Assembly: GCA_021464525.1 (NCBI GenBank)
Contig: JADRCO010000102.1
Coordinates: forward strand, 1-54,531
Direction of reading: 5' to 3'
Length of the DNA: 54,531 nucleotides
DNA from: Rhizophagus sp. LPA8_4_AMF
Taxonomy: Eukaryota > Glomeromycota > Glomeromycetes > Glomerales > Glomeraceae
Shown here: one piece after another, positions 47,391-54,531 of the stretch
Numbering within the stretch: position 1 is the stretch's first letter
Layout: each line of letters opens with the position of its first letter
Translations under genes and position numbers: made by a program
The notes under the pieces: model-generated
Told to the model about the DNA's origin: nothing
What the model saw: the letters and a program-made list of their open reading frames with translations, nothing else
Databases searched by the model: none

Positions 47391-49326
47391 TCATTTTTTA
47401 TATGTATCTTCCAACACAATATCTTTTTCAATCCAAATAATTGATTTTGTCGCTTCATCTCTTAATGAGAATTTTAATGGACTTCTCACTAAAGTCTAAA
47501 GCTGATCCTTTAGGAAAATCATCAGCCTTGAGCCTTCCATTTCATTCCATAATCTTGAAAAATGATTTAGCTGTTATATAATAAATCTTTTCAAATGCTA
47601 ACAATAAAGGTTGATGTTGTATCTAAAAAAAAGTATTATTATTAAAGAAAGATACAACAGGTAAATTAAACGAAGAATAAGTATTTAATATTGCTTACAT
47701 CCAGACATCCAGTTTTGACATCCCAATAATCACATAATGGTTCTGTAACTTCAATTAACGTTTTTGCAAATGGGTGCCTTCGTTCTGCAGGTCGATTATG
47801 TTGTTCTTAAATGATTAATAAAGTTACGTGAGAAATTATTAACTATATTCAGTCATTTTTACTTACTTTTTTGATAATCATCAATACCTTTCTTCATACT
47901 AAGTCCGTGCATACTTTTAAGTCCTTAAATATCAAACTCGCTGAATTCTTGCTTTGGTGTTTCAGTTAACGATTTGTAAATCAATTTTACGCCTTCATGT
48001 AGATTTTGCTTTTGTTCATAATTCTTCCAACATTGCTTAATGTGATAAAATATTTCGTGCCTTTTCCATCGATTTGGTTATCATACTAAAAGGGACTGAT
48101 ATTCTAGTAATTATTTTGGTAATTCATCATTCCTTAATAACGATAACTGGTAAATTAAGAATTCAGCCAGCGTTAATTAAAGTTACCAAATAAAAAAATG
48201 GGTTTCGATTATTCGTATCTTCCTAATACATACCGTGGCAGCTTTAATCATCATATCCATAAAAGATTCCCAATGAAGATTCGTAACATATCTCATTAAA
48301 GTATTAATTAAACATAAACTATTCGTACACAAGACATAATCAGCAGATAAAAGACGTTGAACTAAAATTGAAAAAAGTTTGGTTGCTTTATCATTGCATC
48401 ATGTAATACATCAAAACCGTATGATTTTATCGCTGAAGTTGTGGAATGGAATTTTTATCTGCTGTGGCTAATTCAATAATTATTGCCGTAGCAGGTCTAC
48501 AAATATTCACTAACGTTTGTTTCACTAAATATTTATCACCTAACGAAAAGAAATTTGATTAGATAAACAAATTATTGGCAACGAAAAAATCGCATACTTT
48601 GACACTTTGATAGCTATTATAGCATTGATCTCCTTCTTATTGATAAAATCAAAACCCAAACCTTCCCATCCATGATCATGTTCCATAAGATTTTGCATTG
48701 AAGTTAAAGCATAAGCAAGAGTATTTCCACTTGAATTATTTATTATATCAATAAGAGATTTTAAACCATTTCGTTTTAAGAATTCATCAGCGAATTATAA
48801 CTTCCTAAAAAAACTTATATGTCTTTTATTAGAATAACCATTCCTGAGCTTACTTACCTTGATGTATTTTTGAAGAGAAAAAGTAGCCAATTTTAAGACT
48901 GTCATCGTCAGAACCTAATTTTTCACAAATTTTGGCCGCTTCGATGAAACTAATTACAAGCGTTCAATTCTTATTTTTCGTCAGAGATTCTAAAATCAAA
49001 TGAGAAAATATTTTCTTTATAAATAATTTCGATAATTAGTATAAATGCCTTATCAGTAATCAATTCATCAGTTTCCAACAACCTAAGATTGTATAATAAA
49101 TTGTTCGATACACAAAGTTTAATAATTTTTTCTATACATCAACATCACATAACACATGAGATTTATCATGATGTACGGTAACGGGAGTGGACGTTACAGT
49201 TGGATTATCAAGGGATCGATTGTTTCTGATGACGTTTGAAAATCTCCTACTATAATTTCTTTGTTCTTTCTGTGATGAAAATTTTTTGTAGGGGGAATAT
49301 TGGGGATAAAAGGAGATAAAGGACAA
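47391..49326 (-). pseudogene. ELMO/CED-12-like pseudogene
   Basis: Minus-strand blocks in order resemble fungal ELMO/CED-12 proteins: an N-terminal part (VTSTPVTVHHDKSHVLCDVD, then CIEKIIKLCVSNNLL in another frame), IEAAKICEKLGSDDDSLKIG, the armadillo-like FLKRNGLKSLIDIINNSS and MQNLMEHDHGWEGLGFDFIN, VKQTLVNICRPATAIIIELA, INTLMRYVTNLHWESFMDMM, and C-terminal ERRHPFAKTLIEVTEPLCDY and HQPLLLAFEKIYYI. At least four frameshifts or internal stops break it (near 49133, 48435, 48375, 47927, 47545), so it cannot make a full protein. ELMO proteins act with Dock-type exchange factors on Rac GTPases; a functional paralogue probably exists elsewhere. Confidence 0.75.
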
Positions 49327-50717
49327 AGAATATGTACGAAATTTATTTATTTAATTAATTGATTATTTTTTATTATTAAATTGTAAGGAATTATTACTAG
49401 GAAAACGGAAACCGTTAAAGTCCGTCGCGTTTATTTACTCGGTATCTTTTTTATTAAAAAAAAATTGATTCCGAAAAATAACAAAAAATACGAAACATTG
49501 ACCAAAATAAAATAAGCCGTCATAATCAAAAATGGAAAAAGCAGGGGTAATCAGCGAGGCGACGTCAGCGGATGGAAGGAAGGAAAATTTCATGGGTTAA
49601 CACAAAATCGACTACTGTATTGCAGTACAATAGAATGTCCTTCGCTAACGCTCGGACAATTATTATTATTGTTATTTTTTATGAATTTTTTTTTTCATTA
49701 TACATCAAAGGAACACAAATATACGAAATCGATATAAATATATTCATGAAATTGTTTTTTTTAATATACTTTTTACTTTTTTTTTTAATTAAATTAAAAA
49801 ATTCGGGACAGAAAAAAAAAGTAAAAAAAAAGAGGAAATTAAAAAAAAGTTTAAATGTTATATTCATTGCATTGAATGAAGTTTATATAAATATTTTAAG
49901 GGTTTTTATTTTCTACGCACCTGCGTAAAATTCAGGGGTGTTATATAAGGGTGATAAATAGCACTTTTTTATGAAAAAAGTTCTAAGTTCCTAGAATAAG
50001 CGGTAAAAATGGAACATATATGGGTGTGACACTATGTGATAACTAACATACTAACCCTAACTAACCCTAAAACTCCGCCGTCAAACGTAACTCTATAGCC
50101 AAACACAGAGGGATGCGTTTTGCGCAGGATGCGTAAATACAAATTCTCATATTTTAATACTTATAAAAAAAAATCATTTTATCAGTTACGCAACATTTAT
50201 ACTTTATAATTATTATTTACCTAAAAAAATTAAATCTGCATCATAAGAGATCTGTAATCAATTATTGGAAAAAAAAATAAAATGGGTGGATAACAAACGA
50301 ATAAAAACATCTTTTATTATTTGTATACCAAAAAGTAATTTTAGGGAATTTTTTTTCATCAAATGAGGATATGTTTAAAAAAAGAATTTAGATAAATACT
50401 GTATACTGTAACAACAAATTTTATGAACTCTAAAAGTTCTGCAAAGTGTTAAACCATGTTTAGTTATACTTTGAACCTAAATTAGATATTCGGTAACTAA
50501 TATAAACATTTCAACATGAATAGTTAATTTAAAAAATATACAACATACTTGACTAACTTCTAATTTTGATAATATTACCGTATTTATATTTTAATAACAA
50601 ACAAAATTTGTGACGACGACATAACGAATTTAAGAAAATAAATGTAAACTCTCAAGTTTATTTACATAATTCATGATTTTTGCATAATAAAAAAAGAGAA
50701 TTACTAAACTTAACCGG
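49327..50717. other. Gene-free AT-rich region
   Basis: The frame at 49572-49928 is low complexity (Ile/Phe/Lys runs) and not credible. Two tandem copies of CTAACCCTAA occur at 50051-50070. Otherwise only A/T runs are seen. Confidence 0.6.
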
Positions 50718-52428
50718 GAGGTAATATATTGCTTTATTTTTATTTTTATTTTTATTTTTATGACTAAAAGTGAATATGAATACAAGTTAGGAGGGTTGTA
50801 AACCAACCCATTCTATTTTAACAGTACTCAAATCACAACTGGTGGCACCACTTCGAAAAAAAAAGAAATTAGGAAACAAGAAAAATGCCCCCTACACGAT
50901 CATAAGTGACGTTTACAAAGTCGGAAATAAAAATAAAAAAATGAAAGAAAAAAATGCACTGGGAAAAGGAAAATGACCAATAAAGAGGGGAAAATAATAG
51001 GAAAAAAAGCGAAAGCTAAAAAAAACCCAAGGACAACCGCGCCCGAACCTACAACTACCTAGCCACTGGTAAACACCACCTTATACACCTAAAACATCTT
51101 TCCTAGGGGCCCTACAAAACTAAGTCAACTAACCCACGTATCCGACTAGAAAAATAGATAAAAGCCGTATGGGAGGACCATTAGTATTTTGCTATTCTAG
51201 GGTTTGCATCTACCTCCGATCCAGAAGAGAGAGGAGTTGAGACAACAAAAGACGTGCACCAGGCAAACTTTGTTGGTGATTAGATTTAGCACGTGAACAG
51301 TTCGTCTTCTTAGAATTATTATTCCGGGATGACCTTTTGTTGGGGTAGAAGTTGGTTTTGTATCCGCCTTGGATTGTGACTTATTTTTAAGTCGTTTAGA
51401 GGGTGGATGAGATTCAATTGGATTCTAGAGTGGCTGCATATCAAGACAAGTCTTGAGATTTTGGTGCCGTTCGAAGAATACAATCATCACGATTTTGCCC
51501 TTGTCTAGTATCCGAATACCAGCTTTAGCCTTGACAACAGTGACCAACCACTCGTCAAAACTAGGTTTGTTAATGTAAGGCTGTGCGAGAACATGTTCAG
51601 CTTGTTGTGCATTATCAACCGGAAGAGTAAATTTGACCTGGTATCTCTCTCATTCTTTTCTTTCCTTAAGTTTCCAGTATCCGGGGAACCATCGAACCCA
51701 GTCAGAACCAAGCCTTTGTTGTCACATCCTCATTACAAAGTCAGTGTCTATCTTTGGTTTTAGTATTATTTTTGTCCATATGAACTGATATTTATGCTGG
51801 GTCTTGAAAGAAATTTCCAATACTCTACCCCACTCTTGCAATGATGTCAGGATTTCATCATGGGACCGAGTAGATGGTATATCAAAGATCATGATAGTTC
51901 TCACCTGATGGCTTTGTGAATCATGTACTACATTGTTAATTATCGTCAACTTCGTAACCTTGCCTTTTTGCTTTTGTGTTTCCATTTATGTAATGACAGG
52001 CGGAACTGAGGTACCAATAGGCTGTGAAGATGATGGCGTGCTGAGCGTTGTATCTTCCTGATTTGGTTGAACTACAGGATATAACGGATCTGCAGTAGCA
52101 TCTATGTTCATGGAGTCATCGATCACTGATGACGATGATGTAATAGGCTGTTTCTGCTGCGCCTTAGAAGTTATAGCGAGCGAGGGGAGAAGGTTCTAGT
52201 ATCGAGAACTCATACGATCCAACTGTTGTCATGCTTTATAGCGAACTTCACATATTATGCCTTTCACGAGATGATATGGTATCTTAGCTGGTTTACCTAT
52301 GTCAGTATATTTCAAGTGCCTATCATGTTTTAACTTAATGTCACCTTCTGGAATGAGCTTTTGAGTTATATGATAAGCAAACTGTTTAGCTTCCTTATGA
52401 ACTGGACTCTTCGAGGTAATATATTGCT
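50718..52428 (-). mobile_element. Decayed gag/ORF1-like retroelement with 16-bp target-site duplication
   Basis: The 16-bp sequence GAGGTAATATATTGCT occurs at 50718-50733 and 52413-52428. Just inside the left copy, on the minus strand, is an (AAAAAT)n-type 3' tail (50734-50761). Between them the minus strand encodes, with stops, a gag-like protein: AKQFAYHITQKLIPEGDIKL, ITSSSSVIDDSMNIDATAD, an RRM-like piece RTIMIFDIPSTRSHDEILTS, and DWVRWFPGYWKLKERKE. There is an in-frame TAA directly before ATG 51985, and others. The tail and duplication indicate LINE-type target-primed integration. No reverse transcriptase lies inside, so it was probably mobilised in trans. Confidence 0.8.
51722..51985 (-). 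pseudogene. RRM-like segment of the gag/ORF1 remnant
   Basis: An 87-codon open block inside the retroelement starts METQKQKGKVTKLTIINNVV and includes RTIMIFDIPSTRSHDEI and EWGRVLEISFKTQHKYQF, a beta-alpha-beta pattern like an RNA recognition motif. It continues after a frame change at about 51720 with DWVRWFPGYWK. It is not a free-standing gene. Confidence 0.65.
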
Positions 52429-53002
52429 ATTTGTTTATTGGCTAATTATAAAAACGTCGTCTGTATCACGTGACGTTACACAAATCCAAAAAAGGAAACT
52501 TGTTTATGGGAAATTGGATTGCACAATGTTACACTAATTTCCAAAATAGGTAATTTGTATGACGATCATATAATTCCGGCCGGAAATTATCTATTTTGCT
52601 TATCTGTTTACAGTATATGTTAATATGTTATACGACATGCATTTGTAATTTATCATAACAGATAATCTTTTTTTTTTGTTTGCTCCAGTACCAGCAGTTT
52701 TTTCTTAGGTAAATCTTTTTTCATTATTTTTTCTTGTTCTTTTTTTTGAAATGACATTAATGCTACTCTTTTTTTAGTATAAACAACTGGAAAATAACTT
52801 TCTACTACTAAGGTAAGCTTTTATTTTGTTGCATTTTGTTGTTTTCTACTTTTTTTGGGATGATATTAACACCTTCTTTTCTTTTTCTTTACTTTTTTTA
52901 TGAACTATTATTACATTATTATTATTGTTTTTCTTTCCTTTTCTTGATGGGTTTGCTTTATTTTTGTGATATTTGCTATCTCTTTTCATGGTATTTTGTT
53001 TT

Positions 53003-53242
53003 ATTTTCATGGTGTACTTGTTTCATTTTCGTGGTGTATCTGTGGTACTTTAATGGTGTATTTATCTCATATTCGTGGTGTATTTGTGGTGTATTTAACT
53101 TATTTTTCGTGGTGTATTTGTGGTGTATTTAACTTATTTTTCGTGGTGTATTTGTGGTACTTTTGTGGTGTATTTAACTTATTTTTCGTGGTGTTTTCGT
53201 GGTGTATTTAACTTATTTTTCATGGCGTATTTGTGGTATTTG
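53003..53242. repeat. GT/T-rich minisatellite, about 34-bp unit
   Basis: Variants of TTTTCGTGGTGTATTTGTGG followed by TGTATTTAACTTA repeat about seven times. The middle units (53065-53220) are nearly identical, while the edges are diverged. Confidence 0.9.
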
Positions 53243-53984
53243 TCCTTTTTAATGTTGTATTATCTTTATATTCCGTATATTTTATAAAAATTAATAAAGT
53301 TTTTACCGTTTTTTTTCATTAATTTATTTTTATTTAAATTAGTTGTAATATAAAAAATTAGCCAATCAAAAATTTTTACAGGGAAGGGAGGGGGGAGGAA
53401 ATTCCCACCGGTTAAGATTAGCAATGCTCATAAAAAAATATATACATCTTTTTTACAAAAATTTTTAATATCAGAAAAAAAAGTTTAATTTTTGACGCAC
53501 TTTTTTTATAAAAAAAAATCAGGTAATTTTTTGGTGAATTTTATAAGTATTAATTCTGTGACGCTTCTGTTTATAAACAAATTTGCAAATCTTTATACAG
53601 TAACGTTGTCATACTTGCTTTATATTGTTCCTGTTAATAAAAGAGTTATGATGTAGTGGAACAAGCGTGCGACCTGTTTAACAAATTTCACAATACAACG
53701 AATCTTCGTACCAACTTTATACCATGGTTTCTAATTAGTCGACAGTGGATTGTAATTAATTCGAATGTTATGATTGTTTAATTTAAAGCACTAACTATTA
53801 TTATACTATTACTAGACTTGTAATTTGTCTAAAAATCATTTTAGAGAATTTGTTTGAACATGATCTCATTTGATATAATCAAGTTTTAAAAGAAATTCTG
53901 TTTTTTAAAAAAAATATCGCTGATATCCCGAAATAATAAACGTACAAAATTTTCAAATTACGTAATCTTCATTGATATTTGAAT

Positions 53985-53999
53985 CACGTGATTCACGTG
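53985..53999. promoter_or_regulatory. Paired CACGTG E-boxes
   Basis: Two CACGTG sites at 53985-53990 and 53994-53999 are spaced 9 bp apart centre to centre, in the palindromic context ATCACGTGATTCACGTGAT. They lie about 240 bp upstream of the kinase D start, where bHLH factors could bind. The function is inferred. Confidence 0.4.
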
Positions 54000-54236
54000 A
54001 TTTAGAATGATTGACCATTCTTTTGTTTGACTTTTTTTTGATTTATGCACCTGCTGCACCTGCAGGTTCACCACATTAATCATCACTCCATTTATCACCT
54101 GTACCGTATATTATTTATTTATATTATGTATGGGCGTGATTAACTAACTCATCCAGATATATTTGCTTTTACAAAATTTTGTGAAATTCGCTCCGTAATT
54201 TGTTAATCCATAAATTTCATTTTTAATAAAAAATTT

Positions 54237-54531
54237 ATGCTTATATCACGTTATGACTTCTATTCAAAGGATATAGTTTTTGCTGCTTATAATAGAGCAT
54301 TTGCATTAACAGATTATAATACTCAAGATACCTTAGAAAAACAATTTGAATTTCTTCAACAAACAATTCTTGCTGACAAATCTCTTACAAAAGATGAAAA
54401 ATCATATGCAGTAAAAAAATTATTAAATGAAGATTTTGATTATCATAAAATACTTATTAATAAAGGAACAAAAAGGATTTGTGAAAATTGTCATGATGAA
54501 TGTTTAGCTACATTATACTGTGAACATTGTG
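54237..54531 (+). CDS. TKL-type kinase D, N-terminal part (runs off the window)
   Basis: An open frame of 98 codons continues past the window end. It begins MLISRYDFYSKDIVFAAYNR and contains the family linker TLEKQFEFLQQTILADKSLT and the zinc-knuckle-like CENCHDECLATLYCEHC (C-x2-C-x9-C-x2-C). Both the segment and its position before the kinase domain match the N-termini of the other kinases in this window. The kinase domain itself is outside the window, so activity cannot be judged. Confidence 0.8.
   Translation, partial: MLISRYDFYSKDIVFAAYNRAFALTDYNTQDTLEKQFEFLQQTILADKSLTKDEKSYAVKKLLNEDFDYHKILINKGTKRICENCHDECLATLYCEHC

Larger units (their letters stand above)
52429..54236. other. Intergenic with minisatellite, upstream of kinase D
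   Basis: It contains T-rich sequence (52665-52960), the minisatellite at 53003-53242, and two CACGTG motifs upstream of kinase D. The open frames at 52836-53211 are translations of the repeat and are rejected as genes. Confidence 0.65.

Noticed and set aside
49572..49928. 118-codon frame on the plus strand
   Set aside because: Dominated by Phe, Ile and Lys runs coded by homopolymers; the opposite strand gives a similar low-complexity frame.
52836..53211. Two overlapping frames of 98 and 81 codons
   Set aside because: They are translations of the minisatellite and its T-rich flank (VVYLW repeats).

Overview
The window looks like nuclear DNA of an arbuscular mycorrhizal fungus close to Rhizophagus irregularis (Glomeromycotina). 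This is inferred from the very high AT content, long A/T homopolymers, many short GT-AG introns (mostly 60-120 nt), and several TKL-type kinases with a cysteine-rich N-terminus, an architecture I know from that group. No bacterial features, tRNA, rRNA or CRISPR array were found.

Layout. (1) Positions 1-4579 are gene-poor, with a 22-bp inverted repeat at 3041-3122. (2) Positions 4580-27697 are a compact block of conserved housekeeping genes: a hypothetical ORF, a MerT/HMA-like membrane protein (-), a mitochondrial NAD(H) kinase (+), NOP53 (-), an Apd1-like [2Fe-2S] protein (-), MED18 (-), SIW14 (+), seipin (+), mitochondrial uS13 (-), an aspartyl-protease-like remnant (+), lipoyl(octanoyl)transferase (-), a BUR1/CDK9-like kinase (-) and a Sec14-like CRAL-TRIO protein (-). 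I spliced these by hand, and every multi-exon model closes to a length divisible by three. (3) Positions 27698-30431 are gene-poor. (4) Positions 30432-54531 are an expanded accessory region with five kinase-family genes or gene starts: kinase A with a tandem mini-exon tail, a MLKL-like pseudokinase with Sel1 repeats, kinase B with HRN in place of HRD, kinase C, and kinase D cut by the window end. Between them lie decayed duplications, an ELMO/CED-12 pseudogene, LINE remnants, a gag-like retroelement with a 16-bp target-site duplication, and a minisatellite.

How the genes relate. The housekeeping block is not one pathway. It does hold several mitochondrial or Fe-S/lipoate-linked genes (NAD(H) kinase, uS13m, octanoyltransferase, Apd1-like) and two RNA polymerase II regulators (MED18, BUR1/CDK9). 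Two divergent pairs, MerT-like/NAD kinase and MED18/SIW14, have start codons only 88 and 212 bp apart and probably share promoters. The kinase region looks like a recently expanding, partly decaying signalling locus. Its most striking features are the 12 tandem phase-1 mini-exons that encode an acidic tail on kinase A, and the four-helix-bundle/pseudokinase/Sel1 protein beside it.
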